Of a stretch of DNA of 64,000 bases, positions 26,395 to 36,671 are shown piece after piece; within the stretch, counting starts at the first letter, position 1, and each line of letters begins with the position of its first letter. The stretch spans positions 31,268 through 95,267 of the forward strand of contig CAMHMJ010000009.1 of the NCBI GenBank assembly GCA_946186185.1, given 5' to 3'. Origin of the DNA: an uncultured Treponema sp. (GTDB lineage Bacteria; Spirochaetota; Spirochaetia; Treponematales; Treponemataceae). Below the pieces are notes generated by a model. The model saw only the letters and a list, made by a program, of their open reading frames with translations, searched no databases and had not been told where the DNA came from. Both the position numbers and the translations under genes were made by a program.

Positions 26395-29300
26395 TTACTC
26401 AGGGAAATCAAGAACCATTTCGACAACGGCTTCATCAAGTTTCTTTACCTTTGCAATTTCTGCAATAGACCAGCCTTTCTTCTTAAGGTCCTTGATATTA
26501 GCCCTGTCTTCCGGAGTCAGATGTCTTGAAGTATTTGGATTAGGATTCTTCTCTACTTCAGCACGGGTTATGTTCTCCAGAAGCTTGAACTTGGAATCAA
26601 TTTCGCCCGAAAGCTCATGAAGCCGCTGTTCCGTTCTGCCGATGCCGTTTCTGGCTGAATTAATTTCATCCAGACGATTCTGTGATTCTTCCAGAATCTG
26701 GTGAAGGTCAGAAAGTTTATTGGTGGCTTCACTGATTTTCGGAGCATTGCGCAAAAGCTCGTCCACATTGTGCTGAACATCCTTGATTGCAGCCGGCAGA
26801 TTATCAACATCAATCTTACACTTTGAAAGACGGTCTTCAAGAGTTTTAAGATATTCAAAGGAATTATCAACATCCTTTACAACGCGGTCCAGGATGCCGT
26901 TTTTCTGTTCCAGTCTGTCGTAACGGGCAGAAATTGAAGCCAGGTTGTCCTGGAAATCACGAACCTGAACTTCCATATTCTGAAGTTCATCGTAAGTTGT
27001 TTCAAGACCGCGGATTTTTTCCTCGATTGTGCCGGAAAGAGTTATCATTTTCTGATAATCTTCACCAAGCTTTTCAACCTTTGACTTTTCGGCCTCAAAA
27101 TTTTCAATTTCCTGCTCTACATGTTCCTTCATCTTACAAATCTGGTTGTACTGACCTGTCAAATCCAGGGCAACCTTTTTGTAGGAATCAAGCCGGTCAA
27201 AGTTTGCTTCAATGCTGTCTATTTTTTCATCCAGCTGCTTTTTCAAAACCTCGGCTTTTTCGTAAACCGACATCTGGTTTCTAACGTTCTGAAGCTCCTT
27301 TGCAAGCTCGCTCATCTGAGTCTGCATTGTAGTTGAATCCGTCTGCATTTTAAGAACAAAGGCATGCTGTGCATTACGGTTCGTTTCGCTGGCCGTCTGA
27401 ATTGCAGAATTGAGCTCCTGCATTTTTCTTGAGGCATCCGCATTCTGTTCTTTTACCCGGTCTTCCGTATCCTGAAGCATCTGACGGTACATTTCTTCCA
27501 GCTGCTCAAGAATTTCCTTGGACCGCTTTTCATAGGAAGCAACCGTTTCATCCGAACGCATATCCAGTTCTTCCAGCTTCTTTTCAAGGGCTTCCTGCTT
27601 AACCGCATACTCATCGCCCTGAGCTTCAATCTTCTCTGTAAGTTCTGCACTGGCCGCATTTACCCGTTTACCGGTCTGGTCAAGCATCTGCTGGTATTCA
27701 TTTTCCAGGAATACCTTTGCATCCTGAACTTTTGCAACCGCCTGCTCCTTCAAGCCCTGGAGTTCTGAAGTAAACAGCTCCTTGGATTCGTTAAGCTGAT
27801 TGTTAAGCTGAAGCTTCCAGGTCTTGAACTCTCCAAGAACCGCATCAATGGAAGAAGAACCGGTTTCCTGATAATTTTTAACGGTTTCTTCAAAAGCCTG
27901 AACATCCTTAAGAATTTCATCCTTAATTGTCTCAAGCTCTTCCGTAATGCTCTTCTGAGATTTATCTGCAAAAGCCTTAAGGTATTCGTTGCATTCAGCA
28001 TTTGTAGTATCAATTTTGTTCTGAATATCATTTGCAAAACCGGAAACCAGCTTTCGAACACTTTCAATCTGCTCCTGAACCTCAGCCCGGGTCTGATTGA
28101 TTTCAGTATGAACCTTATTTGTCTGCTCTTCATTTTTAGATGCAATCTGGGAAAGCTTCTGCTTTAATTCTTCAGTATATTCGTTTTCAATATTTCGTCG
28201 CTGACTTTCATACTCACCGGTAAAGGCAGTAATTTTTCCGTCAAAAGCATTTTTCCAGCCTGCAAGATCTTCGTTTATCTTGTCACCACGGGTCTTAAGG
28301 TCGCGGTCAAACTCTTCTTCAAAGCCCTTAAGCTTTTCGCTCATGCTGCCGATTGCCGACTGCTTTAAGCTTTCGATTTTTTCTTCAAGAGCAGTTAATT
28401 CGCTTTCAATTTTCTCTGAATCAGCCTGAACTGAGGAAGCAAAGGCCTCCTGCTTTTTCTGCTGGTTTCCGGTAAAGGTATCAAAATCACCCAGAACCTT
28501 GCGGGAAACTTCTTCCATTGCCGCTTTCAGATTCTTTTCAAGGCGGTCAATATCGCTTCCGCTGGCTTCAACCCGGGAAAGTCTGTATTCGAGGTCTTCC
28601 TTGTATGCCGAAAGCTTTTCGCTTACGCCGTTAAGAGCCTCAGTTTCCTGTTTTTCACAGGCAAGCTTGATTTTCTTTGTAGAATCAGCAAGTTCACCTT
28701 CCATCTGTCGGATTTTTTCCTGTGCCTCAGAATAGAATTTTTCCAGATCCCCGCTGATTGAAGCAGTTTTTTCCTGAATTGATTCAAGAGCAGCTTCTTC
28801 CTGCTTGTCGCAGACTGCACTCAGGCGAACCGTTGCCTCATTAATCTGTTCTTCCAGAGTTTTAAGGCGGCTCTGGGCATCAGCTCCAAATTTTTCGATA
28901 TTCGATGTAATTCCCTGAACCTTTGTGCTGACGTTAGCAAGAGCAGTTTCTTCCTGCTTATTACAGGTTTCGGTAAGCCGCTCCGAAGCTTCTTCAAGCT
29001 GCTTTTCCAGCTCCTTAAGCCGCGCCTCTGCGTCTTCCCCAAACTTGTCGATATTCATGCTGACTGACTGGATTTTTGTGCTTACATTTGCAAGAACCGT
29101 ATCCTCCTGCTTTTCGCAGGTCTCAGTAAGTCTGTCAGTGGTTTCATCAATCTGCTTTTCAAGCTGCTTAAGGCGCTCATCTGCCTCAGTAGAGAAGTTC
29201 TCGATATTGGCAGAAATCATCTGAACCTTTGAACCAACGTTCTTGAGTGCTTCTTCCTCCTGTTTTTCACAGGCTTCCCGAATCTTTTCTGCCGAAGCAT

Positions 29301-31749
29301 CCAGCATTCCGTTTATCTGAACGATGCGGTCATTTGCCTCTTCCCGGAATTTCTGCATTTCGCTGTTGATTGTTTCAATCTTGCTGTTCAATTCCGGTTC
29401 AACTTCGCTGATGCGGGACATTGCAGAATCGCACTGCTTTTCAATCTGAACGGCCGTCTGATTTGCATTTTCAACCGACTCGTCCATCTTTTTATTGATC
29501 ATTTCAACTGCTTCATCCAGTTCATTCTTCAAGGCAGAAATACGGGATTCAACAGAAGAACGGTACTTTTCAATATTTGCTTCAGCCTGTTCGTTGAACT
29601 TTTCGTAGGCTGCCTCTTCATTTTTCTGAGCCTGACCTATAGCATCATTGAACAAAGAAGAATACTTTTCCTGGACATTTCTGATTTTCTCATCCAGTTC
29701 ACCTTCAGTCTGAACAAGTTTTTCCTTGTTTTCTTCAACACTTTCAGTAAGGCTGTCCGCCTGATTTCTTGCCTCGTAAAGGGAGCTTTCAAGCTGCTCC
29801 TTTAACGCAGCAATCTGGCTGTTATATTCATCAGCAAGGGACTCAATTTTCTTTGTAATTTCAGAGTTTACGCCGCCTTCCCGTTCGTCGTAAAGCTTTT
29901 CAACCGCCGCAATCTGGTCAGAAAGACTTTCCGTTGCCCGGCTGTATTTTTCTTCAAGAGAAGCATAGGTTGCATCGTATTTATCAGAAATCTCCTGGAG
30001 CTTTGAAACCTGAGAACCGTCAATTTCCGTAAGCTTTGCGGAATATTCGTCCTGAAGCTCAGTAAGCCGCTGGTCGTACACAGTTTTGAAAGTATCCAGA
30101 CGGTTATCATAATTCTGAGAGAAAACGTTCATCCGCTCGATGTACTTTTCGTCATACTGGGTTGCAACATCAGAAACCTTTGTATCAAGTTCGTTGTAAG
30201 CCTGATCAAATTTCTGGGCAAGGTCATCCACATGGCTTGAATTGCGCATATCGAATTCAGAAATTTTCTGAAGAAGGGCTGCATCCGTATCCTTCAAAGA
30301 CTGATTGATTTCTTCATAACGGGTTTCGTTCTTTGCACGAAGCTCTTCAATGGCCTTGTCTGCACTCTGCTGCTGTGCCTGAATACTCTGAAGAAGCACG
30401 GCAATCCGTTCATTGTTAGACTGATCGGTATCTGCCAGCTGAGCCTCGTAATTATCGTTCACCTTCTTAACCGAAGCCTTGTACTTTTCGTTCAAATCGA
30501 TAATCTGAGCCTTGCACTTTTCGTAGGCCTGAGAAACCTTTTCCTGAAGGTCCGCGATTCTGGCATTGGTCTTTTCCAGAGAAGCATCGTAGGCATCCGA
30601 AGCCTTCTTTTCCTGTTCCTCAATTTTTGTAAGAAGAACCTGAATGCGGCTGTCGTTTCGCGAATCAACGGATTTAAGAAGCTCTTCGTATTTTTCCTGA
30701 ACAGTTGCCGTCTCTTTTTCGTACTTTGAATTAAGGTTCTGGAGATGCTGGTGACATTTTTCTTCATCCGCAGCAATCTTTTTCTGAAGGTCAAGAACCC
30801 GCTGGTCGCTCTTATTTCCAACTGTTTCGATAAGACCCGTATATTTATCCCGCACGGAAGCAGTTTTTTCTTCCATATTTTTAAGAAGATTATCTGTTTC
30901 CCGGTCAACAAGAGCCTGTGTTTCGTTAAAGCGCTGGTTTATGAGGTTTTCAGATTTAAGCTGGTTTTCCGCAAGAATTTTTTCCATTTCTGAAGTTTTC
31001 TGCTTCATTTCTGAAATATAGGCATCGCTTCTTGCCTGTGCCTGCTGGCTCAGATGCTTAAAAGCTTCGTCTTCAAGCTGCTCTGCCCTTTCTGCCGCTT
31101 CCTGATAAACAGCATCGATTTTTTCTTCCAGAGAAACAACGGCTTTTTTTGCTGAGCTTTCGATTCCGTCCAGCTGAACCTTGATTTTTTCTCCCCGGCT
31201 GTCGTATTCTTCAAGAAGCCGGGTTCCGATGGCCTTTAACTGTTCCCCGTTTTTCTGTTCAAAATCCTTAATGATAATCGGTATGCGCTTTTCAAGAATG
31301 TCCGTATTTTTCTTCTGCTCCATAAGCTTGTTTCGCAGAACATCTACGATTGCCGATTCTTTTTTTACGTTTTCAAGATTTTCTTCAACTCCGGCAGTCA
31401 TCTGCACAAGTTCATTTAAGATTTTATCGTAGGCATTGAGCTTTCCTTCTATTTCCTTTACAGAATTAGAATCGCCCTTAAGGTTTTCGGTGAGTTTTTC
31501 AAATTCGCTGATCTGCTGTTCAAGACGCTTTACCGCCGCAACCGCCTTCATCTGCTCGGAAGCAACATCTGCCTTTGCAGTATTTAATTCATTCTGACGC
31601 TCTTTAAAATAGATTTCAAAGTCAGACTGCCTTTTATCAGCATATTTTCTGACCTTTTCCATACTGTTTTTGTCTTTGTCAATGATATGCAAAGCATAGG
31701 AAATTCCTGCCGAAATGGCAGCAGCGATAATTATAGTAATAACAGACAT
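26395..31749 (-). CDS. Giant coiled-coil protein (SpiroCoCo-type)
   Basis: A 1784-residue protein. One N-terminal membrane helix (SVITIIIAAAISAGISYALH) is followed by about 1650 residues of nearly continuous heptad coiled coil rich in Glu, Lys, Gln, Asp and Ala. Repeated units such as EKQEEAALESI, CEKQEDTVLANVS and CNKQEETALANVS occur at about 860-1090. The last 45 residues (HLTPEDRANIKDLKKKGWSI then AEIAKVKKLDEAVVEMVL) look like a small helix-turn-helix. This matches the spirochaete coiled-coil family; a structural role anchored at the membrane is inferred. GGTGGGGA precedes the start. It is the last gene of the TPR-TonB-HAD block. Confidence 0.85.
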   Translation of the reverse strand: MSVITIIIAAAISAGISYALHIIDKDKNSMEKVRKYADKRQSDFEIYFKERQNELNTAKADVASEQMKAVAAVKRLEQQISEFEKLTENLKGDSNSVKEIEGKLNAYDKILNELVQMTAGVEENLENVKKESAIVDVLRNKLMEQKKNTDILEKRIPIIIKDFEQKNGEQLKAIGTRLLEEYDSRGEKIKVQLDGIESSAKKAVVSLEEKIDAVYQEAAERAEQLEDEAFKHLSQQAQARSDAYISEMKQKTSEMEKILAENQLKSENLINQRFNETQALVDRETDNLLKNMEEKTASVRDKYTGLIETVGNKSDQRVLDLQKKIAADEEKCHQHLQNLNSKYEKETATVQEKYEELLKSVDSRNDSRIQVLLTKIEEQEKKASDAYDASLEKTNARIADLQEKVSQAYEKCKAQIIDLNEKYKASVKKVNDNYEAQLADTDQSNNERIAVLLQSIQAQQQSADKAIEELRAKNETRYEEINQSLKDTDAALLQKISEFDMRNSSHVDDLAQKFDQAYNELDTKVSDVATQYDEKYIERMNVFSQNYDNRLDTFKTVYDQRLTELQDEYSAKLTEIDGSQVSKLQEISDKYDATYASLEEKYSRATESLSDQIAAVEKLYDEREGGVNSEITKKIESLADEYNSQIAALKEQLESSLYEARNQADSLTESVEENKEKLVQTEGELDEKIRNVQEKYSSLFNDAIGQAQKNEEAAYEKFNEQAEANIEKYRSSVESRISALKNELDEAVEMINKKMDESVENANQTAVQIEKQCDSAMSRISEVEPELNSKIETINSEMQKFREEANDRIVQINGMLDASAEKIREACEKQEEEALKNVGSKVQMISANIENFSTEADERLKQLEKQIDETTDRLTETCEKQEDTVLANVSTKIQSVSMNIDKFGEDAEARLKELEKQLEEASERLTETCNKQEETALANVSTKVQGITSNIEKFGADAQSRLKTLEEQINEATVRLSAVCDKQEEAALESIQEKTASISGDLEKFYSEAQEKIRQMEGELADSTKKIKLACEKQETEALNGVSEKLSAYKEDLEYRLSRVEASGSDIDRLEKNLKAAMEEVSRKVLGDFDTFTGNQQKKQEAFASSVQADSEKIESELTALEEKIESLKQSAIGSMSEKLKGFEEEFDRDLKTRGDKINEDLAGWKNAFDGKITAFTGEYESQRRNIENEYTEELKQKLSQIASKNEEQTNKVHTEINQTRAEVQEQIESVRKLVSGFANDIQNKIDTTNAECNEYLKAFADKSQKSITEELETIKDEILKDVQAFEETVKNYQETGSSSIDAVLGEFKTWKLQLNNQLNESKELFTSELQGLKEQAVAKVQDAKVFLENEYQQMLDQTGKRVNAASAELTEKIEAQGDEYAVKQEALEKKLEELDMRSDETVASYEKRSKEILEQLEEMYRQMLQDTEDRVKEQNADASRKMQELNSAIQTASETNRNAQHAFVLKMQTDSTTMQTQMSELAKELQNVRNQMSVYEKAEVLKKQLDEKIDSIEANFDRLDSYKKVALDLTGQYNQICKMKEHVEQEIENFEAEKSKVEKLGEDYQKMITLSGTIEEKIRGLETTYDELQNMEVQVRDFQDNLASISARYDRLEQKNGILDRVVKDVDNSFEYLKTLEDRLSKCKIDVDNLPAAIKDVQHNVDELLRNAPKISEATNKLSDLHQILEESQNRLDEINSARNGIGRTEQRLHELSGEIDSKFKLLENITRAEVEKNPNPNTSRHLTPEDRANIKDLKKKGWSIAEIAKVKKLDEAVVEMVLDFPE

Positions 31750-31799
31750 TTTTATTCCCCACCCAAAAATGCGTTTTTAAAATTTTAAATTAAGGCAAT

Positions 31800-32483
31800 C
31801 TATTCTAGCACAATCTTCTGTAATTGACGATAGTCTGAAAAGCAAATATCCGCCTGTTTATGAGGTATTCTGAACAATTTTCTGAAACCGGTGAGTATCA
31901 GCGCGCTTTTCATTCCGGCGTTTTTTGCACCCACAACATCGTATTTTATGCTGTTTCCAACATACAAAATCCGTTCAGGAAGAACATCCAGACGCTTTGC
32001 AAGCTCCAGAAAGGAATGAGGATCTGGTTTTAAAGCTCCCACGGCTTCGGTTCCCAGAACCACATCACACTGTTCTTTCACACCCCAGATTTCTTCTTTC
32101 TGCTCCGGCGGAAAATCTGAAAGAAGGGCAAGCTTCAGTCCGGCTTTTTTGAATTTTTCAAAGGTTTCCGGAACATGATTAAAGCATTTTATTTTTCTGA
32201 AATATTTCTTCAAATATTCGTAGATTTTTGTTTCCATGCGGTGCTCGGCTTCTTCCGGGCTGCAGTGAAGCAGGCGGCCCATTTCTTCAGCCTGAAGCTT
32301 TCTGAAATCAGTTGAAGCCGGAACCTTGTGCATTTCGTTTCGAACAAGACCGTATTTCATAAAAAAACAGGCATTTGCTGTGTAGTATGGCAGAGCCTTA
32401 ATCGTGAGTCTCCAGGACGGATACAAAGTTCCGTCAATATCAAATGCAACAGCTTCAATTTCACCCAGGTTCTTTACAAACAC
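31800..32483 (-). CDS. HAD-superfamily hydrolase (GTG start)
   Basis: A 227-residue phosphatase-like protein with all four HAD motifs: I AFDIDGTLYPSWRL, II LALLSDFPPEQ, III KPDPHSFLEL and IV YVGNSIKYDVVGAKNAGM. A C1-type helical cap lies at about 25-100. The start is GTG with AAGGAG upstream. The substrate is unknown. It sits between TonB and the giant coiled-coil gene. Confidence 0.88.
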   Translation of the reverse strand: MFVKNLGEIEAVAFDIDGTLYPSWRLTIKALPYYTANACFFMKYGLVRNEMHKVPASTDFRKLQAEEMGRLLHCSPEEAEHRMETKIYEYLKKYFRKIKCFNHVPETFEKFKKAGLKLALLSDFPPEQKEEIWGVKEQCDVVLGTEAVGALKPDPHSFLELAKRLDVLPERILYVGNSIKYDVVGAKNAGMKSALILTGFRKLFRIPHKQADICFSDYRQLQKIVLE

Positions 32484-32539
32484 AAAATCTCCTTATTTAA
32501 AACGCACCGGCGGAAAATCATTCCGCGGTAACCCATTCT

Positions 32540-33703
32540 TTACCGCTTGATAATACTGTACTCAAACTTAGCCTGACTTTCGCCGGAAGCAGAACTGAAA
32601 CGCCATCTTGAAATCTGTTCACGAATCTCCGCCTGAATTTCTACAGGAAGAAGTGAAGCAGGCTCAAAAGTAATCTCAGAAACGTTTCCCGCCGGCATTA
32701 CCTTAAAGCGAATCCAGACCGTTCTTTTATTATCAATCTGAGTTGCGTTTTCAGGTGATATCATTATACTCGGTTTTGCCGGTTCTAGCAAAGTTCTTGA
32801 GCTTCCATCCGTCATTTTTAAATGACTTTTTCCGTCCTGCATGTCTGTCATTTCAACCTTGCTTTCGTCACTAACGCCGTCTCCGTAATTATGGCGGATT
32901 GGAACTGTGCGGGCAATGTTGGAAAGGGCGTTACTTGTTGAAGAGCTGGTCTTTGTAACGCTTGCCGTATCCGTTTTTGCAACCGCTTTTTCTGACCCGC
33001 CGGAACTTACCGCACTGGTTCCTTCAAAAGCCGAAGCTCCTGAAATTGCAGTCTGCTTCTGCTCCGTTACCGGAGAAGTAGAGGTTGAGGTTTCTGAAAA
33101 ATTATCATCACCGAATACGCTGTCGTCCCATTCCTTCTTTTTTGAAGTTGAACCCAGCTGTTCCGCCATAAGCTCTTCGGCGCTCTTCTTGTAGGTAATA
33201 TTCGCTTTTTTTGGCGAAGAGGACGGTGTATTTACCGAATCCGTCTTCTGGGTTGCAGCCGGCTTCTGAACGCTTGGCTGAGTTTCCTTTGCAGGTGCCG
33301 GAACAGGCTTCTGTGTAACCTGGGAAGAAGGTTTTTCCGTCTGTGCCGCCTTCTGGGCAGGTGCAGGAGGAGTTTTTTCCACAGGTTTCTTTTCCACCGG
33401 CTTTTCCTGTATCTTCTGAGTCTTCTGCTCCTGAACCGGGGCAACAGGCTCCGTCTTTGTTTCCTTTACAGTTTCCTTTGGCTGCTCCTGAGCTGGAAGA
33501 GTTTTATTTTCCTTAGGCTCAGGCTCTTTTTCCGGAGGAGTATCTAAAATAATATTGATGGTAGAAAACTCATCTTTTTTTGAAGAAGCCGGAATAGCCA
33601 CAGCGGTAATGGTAAAAATTATCCACAAAATCAGGGTACTGACCAGAGAAACCTTTAATGCTGTATTTTGAACCGAATCCGGCGATTCTACGTAAAAATC
33701 CAT
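32540..33703 (-). CDS. TonB-like energy transducer
   Basis: A 387-residue protein. An N-terminal TM helix (STLILWIIFTITAVAIP) is followed by a long Pro/Glu/Lys/Thr-rich periplasm-spanning region (about 50-190), a Ser/Thr-rich linker, and a C-terminal TonB-like domain (WIRFKVMPAGNVSEITF, EIREQISRWRF). It follows exbD by 24 bp, completing an ExbB-ExbD-TonB set that couples the proton gradient to outer-membrane transport. The C-terminal domain is short and diverged, so it could also be a TolA-like protein. Confidence 0.8.
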   Translation of the reverse strand: MDFYVESPDSVQNTALKVSLVSTLILWIIFTITAVAIPASSKKDEFSTINIILDTPPEKEPEPKENKTLPAQEQPKETVKETKTEPVAPVQEQKTQKIQEKPVEKKPVEKTPPAPAQKAAQTEKPSSQVTQKPVPAPAKETQPSVQKPAATQKTDSVNTPSSSPKKANITYKKSAEELMAEQLGSTSKKKEWDDSVFGDDNFSETSTSTSPVTEQKQTAISGASAFEGTSAVSSGGSEKAVAKTDTASVTKTSSSTSNALSNIARTVPIRHNYGDGVSDESKVEMTDMQDGKSHLKMTDGSSRTLLEPAKPSIMISPENATQIDNKRTVWIRFKVMPAGNVSEITFEPASLLPVEIQAEIREQISRWRFSSASGESQAKFEYSIIKR

Positions 33704-33727
33704 CTTATTCTGCCTGTCTAATTCTGC

Positions 33728-34141
33728 CTATTTACGGTTTTTAGTCCTCAAGCTGATGGAAGAAAATCCGCTTGAACGAATTACATCAAAAAGCTCTACG
33801 ATTTTTCCGTTTGTAACCTCACTGTCTGCTTCGATTGCAACCGGAAATTCATTTCTTTTGGTTTTCTGAGTATCAAATTCTTTGAGCATTTTTGAAAGAG
33901 AGTCCATGTTCACCTTTGTGTCGTTGAACCACATGGCACCGTTTTTTTCCATGGTAATGGTAATTCCCAGGTTTGAAGTGCTTTCTGCAGTTGTACTTTC
34001 CGGGAGCTTAAGCTTGATTCCAGGAAGAACCGCAAAGGTTGTTGAAACCAGGAAGAAAATAATCAGCTGGAAAACAACATCCAGCATCGGTGTCATGTCT
34101 ACGGTGGCCTTTACACCGCTTCTTCTTGCCTTTAATTTCAT
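33728..34141 (-). CDS. exbD: ExbD/TolR-family biopolymer transport protein
   Basis: A 137-residue protein with one TM helix that carries the conserved Asp (DMTPMLDVVFQLIIFFLVST) and a periplasmic domain (about 45-137). It overlaps exbB by 4 bp (ATGA). With ExbB it forms the proton-driven stator-like channel. Confidence 0.92.
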   Translation of the reverse strand: MKLKARRSGVKATVDMTPMLDVVFQLIIFFLVSTTFAVLPGIKLKLPESTTAESTSNLGITITMEKNGAMWFNDTKVNMDSLSKMLKEFDTQKTKRNEFPVAIEADSEVTNGKIVELFDVIRSSGFSSISLRTKNRK

Positions 34142-34749
34142 TTAATTCTTCCTGTAAGCTTGATAACAACTGAAGTTACGTTGCTTTCCATTTCGATAAT
34201 GCGGCGGTTCACGCGGGAAACAAAGTAATTGTAGAAAATTACCGCCGGGATTGAAACCACAAGACCTGCAACAGTTGTTACAAGGGCTTCAGCAATGGCA
34301 CCGGCAAGAACGGCCGGGTCACCCATTGTCCCGCCTGCACCAAGAACACCGAAGGCCTTGATATTACCGGTTACGGTACCCAGAAGTCCAAGAAGGGTTG
34401 AAATATTTGAAATTGTTCCAAGAGCCGTCAAAAGATGTTCAAATCGCGGAACTACAGCCGACATTTCAGCTTCTACGGCATCCTTTAAGTCACGCTCGTC
34501 CCAGCGGCGGCAGTCAAGAGCTTTTTTGATAACCTGAGCCGTTGGAGTTCCGGCTTCTGCACAGCAGACTGAAGCTGCTTCGTAATTATCTGCATCCAGA
34601 GAACCCTGAAGGTCGTACATGAGTTTTGCATCCTTTTTCTTTGTTACATAAAAATAGAAGCAGCGCTCAATGATAATGAAGGTTGCAATAATTCCACAGA
34701 GGATAATTGGAATCATGATGATTCCGCCGGCTTTTATACTACTAAACAT
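34138..34749 (-). CDS. exbB: ExbB/MotA/TolQ-family proton channel
   Basis: A 203-residue inner-membrane protein with three TM segments. The first is IMIPIILCGIIATFIIIERC. The last two are in the conserved ExbB core (LTALGTISNISTLLGLLGTV then IAEALVTTVAGLVVSIPAVI). The start at 34749 has AAGGAG. A short hairpin lies at 34764-34780. Confidence 0.93.
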   Translation of the reverse strand: MFSSIKAGGIIMIPIILCGIIATFIIIERCFYFYVTKKKDAKLMYDLQGSLDADNYEAASVCCAEAGTPTAQVIKKALDCRRWDERDLKDAVEAEMSAVVPRFEHLLTALGTISNISTLLGLLGTVTGNIKAFGVLGAGGTMGDPAVLAGAIAEALVTTVAGLVVSIPAVIFYNYFVSRVNRRIIEMESNVTSVVIKLTGRIK

Positions 34750-34763
34750 ATTTTCTCCTTGTA

Positions 34764-34780
34764 GGCCCGTTTTGCGGGTC
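34764..34780 (-). promoter_or_regulatory. Small hairpin before the exbB Shine-Dalgarno
   Basis: GGCCCG and CGGGTC pair (one G-T wobble) around a 5-nt loop, ending 3-4 nt before AAGGAG. The placement is like the hairpins upstream of the genes starting at 9091, 15387 and 49877, but the sequence differs. Confidence 0.4.
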
Positions 34781-34793
34781 ATTAACTACTTTT

Positions 34794-36662
34794 CTAAAAT
34801 ACAAATTTCGCAAGAAGGGCGATATTGCCGCTTCGGGAAATAAACTTTCCTGCGTACTCACGCGAGCTTCCTGAAACTAATTTTACTATATCAGTTCCAC
34901 TAATTGCAAGACGAACAGCAGAGGAAACCTTCAATGCAGCCTCAAAATCAACGAACGGAGCGTGGTCGCGATCGTCGTCCGGAGTAAAGCCCACAGAACT
35001 GTCAAAAGTGAAGAAGCTGTTTTTGGTCTGGAAGGAATAGGTTGCCTTAACAAACTGAGCAAACTGGTTTGCACTCTTGTCTGCCCAGGCACTCTGCCAT
35101 TCTGCACCGAAAATTCCCGCCTTAGACTTGAAGGAAAGGGAAGTTTTTGTGTTCACCTGAGTCATTTCCTTCTGGGTACAAAGGTACTGACCGCACACAA
35201 AGCTTTCCTCCTTGTCGTAATCCCCTGTCCAGGTTCCGTTTCCAAAGGCGGTAGAACGGAATTCTCCGCTAAAGCCAAAAGTGAAAACTTCTTTTACAGG
35301 AAGGGAAAAGTCCAGGGCACAAAGCCAGTCAGAGGTTTCCCCAGGAATCAGGGTAAGTGAACTGAAGGTGTTTCCCATTTCAAGAACGCTCACCTCCGGA
35401 AGGAAGGATGAAAGACCTCCCTTCACTCCGATTTTTACAGGACGAACGGAAATCGGGGCCGGAATTGAAAAATCTCCGGAAACTTCAAATGGTACCAGAA
35501 CCGGATTGTCTCCTGTCTGGGAGCCGAAAACAAGGTCGCCGCCAGCTTTTAACTGAACATAATCGTTCTTCCATCCGGCATAGAGACCGCCTTCAAAACG
35601 GTGATTCACGCTCTTTTCAAAGGAATCAACGATATCAAAGTCACCCCGGTATTCAAGCTCTGTTCCTGCAAAAAATCCGTTATAGCCGAAAGAAAAGCCT
35701 GCCCTTGGTCGAAGAGTCATAAGGCTGATATGCTCAAGGTAAGAAGGAATTGAGGTAAGGGAAGAAGCAGATGAGTTTCCGCTGCCAGATTCTCCAGAGC
35801 CAGAACCTTCGCCTTCTCCACTGCCTGCAGAACCCTCGTCAGAACGGGTCAAGCTGTTTCCAAAAATACCGGAAGCAATATTACCGGAACCGATGCCTGC
35901 CCCTGCAGCACTGTTTGAGCCGGCGCTGCTTCCCGGATTTCCTACCACATTTCCGTATCTGCGGTACCAGCTTCCGTCGATTTCAGAGGTAAATGCAAAG
36001 CCTCGTGGAAGCTCCAGATTGAACTTTCCGCCAACTGCCATAAGATCCTTTGAAACATCGCTGATATTGTCGTAGGTATTCTGAAGTCCGTTGGTAAGGC
36101 TGTTGTACAGACCGTTTGCAGTAAACTTTCCCTTATCGAAGGAGAAGGTCTTTTCTGCCGAAATAAGGGTGTCCCGGTCAAAATACCCGGAAGTCAGGCT
36201 GTTTGAAGCGTAGCCGTTTAAGGTTTCATGTCCGAATGTAATTCTGAAAGGATTTAAGCCCGTCTGATTGTAAACGGAAAATTTTCCGGTAAAAAATCCA
36301 GGGTATCCAAGACCTGCAAGTCCTTCTGCATAAATTGATTTTTCGCCGGAAGCATTTTCAAGAATGTCACGGGTAGCAGAAGAATCCGGTGCAGTTGCAT
36401 CTGGAAGACGCGGAACCAGCTCGCTGGTCTGTCGCTCCGGAAGAATGCGGGAAAAATCCGGAACTGCACTCTTTCCGGCCTTTGGAGCACCCCCCTGAAT
36501 TACAGTTGAAACGTCAGGAAGGGTAATTGCATCCTCTGCTTCCGTCTGGGCTTCTGTTTCTGTATGGGCAGTCTGTGACTTTACTTGAGCAAATGCAGGA
36601 GTAACTGCAAATGCAGAAAAGGTCATTCCCGCTAAAATCAATGATTTTTTCAACAATTTCAT
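34794..36662 (-). CDS. Outer-membrane beta-barrel protein
   Basis: A 622-residue exported protein. Signal peptide MKLLKKSLILAGMTFSAFAV, cleaved near AFAQ. It then has a Thr/Glu-rich linker (about 30-110) and a long stretch of alternating amphipathic strands to the C-terminus, which ends in aromatic-rich FISRSGNIALLAKFVF, as expected for a barrel's last strand. A Gly/Ser/Glu low-complexity loop (about 240-300) interrupts it. It lies between the TPR gene and exbB, so it may be the outer-membrane partner of the ExbBD-TonB system. The substrate is unknown. Confidence 0.75.
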   Translation of the reverse strand: MKLLKKSLILAGMTFSAFAVTPAFAQVKSQTAHTETEAQTEAEDAITLPDVSTVIQGGAPKAGKSAVPDFSRILPERQTSELVPRLPDATAPDSSATRDILENASGEKSIYAEGLAGLGYPGFFTGKFSVYNQTGLNPFRITFGHETLNGYASNSLTSGYFDRDTLISAEKTFSFDKGKFTANGLYNSLTNGLQNTYDNISDVSKDLMAVGGKFNLELPRGFAFTSEIDGSWYRRYGNVVGNPGSSAGSNSAAGAGIGSGNIASGIFGNSLTRSDEGSAGSGEGEGSGSGESGSGNSSASSLTSIPSYLEHISLMTLRPRAGFSFGYNGFFAGTELEYRGDFDIVDSFEKSVNHRFEGGLYAGWKNDYVQLKAGGDLVFGSQTGDNPVLVPFEVSGDFSIPAPISVRPVKIGVKGGLSSFLPEVSVLEMGNTFSSLTLIPGETSDWLCALDFSLPVKEVFTFGFSGEFRSTAFGNGTWTGDYDKEESFVCGQYLCTQKEMTQVNTKTSLSFKSKAGIFGAEWQSAWADKSANQFAQFVKATYSFQTKNSFFTFDSSVGFTPDDDRDHAPFVDFEAALKVSSAVRLAISGTDIVKLVSGSSREYAGKFISRSGNIALLAKFVF

Positions 36663-36671
36663 ATATTTCTC

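Noticed and set aside
26395..31749. SMC, chemoreceptor or flagellin assignment for the coiled-coil gene
   Set aside because: No ATP-binding ends, no MCP tip motif and no flagellin features; only coil, one TM helix and a small terminal domain.
34764..34780. Terminator between the OMP region and exbB
   Set aside because: No T-run follows; the placement 3-4 nt before the Shine-Dalgarno fits a 5'-UTR hairpin better.
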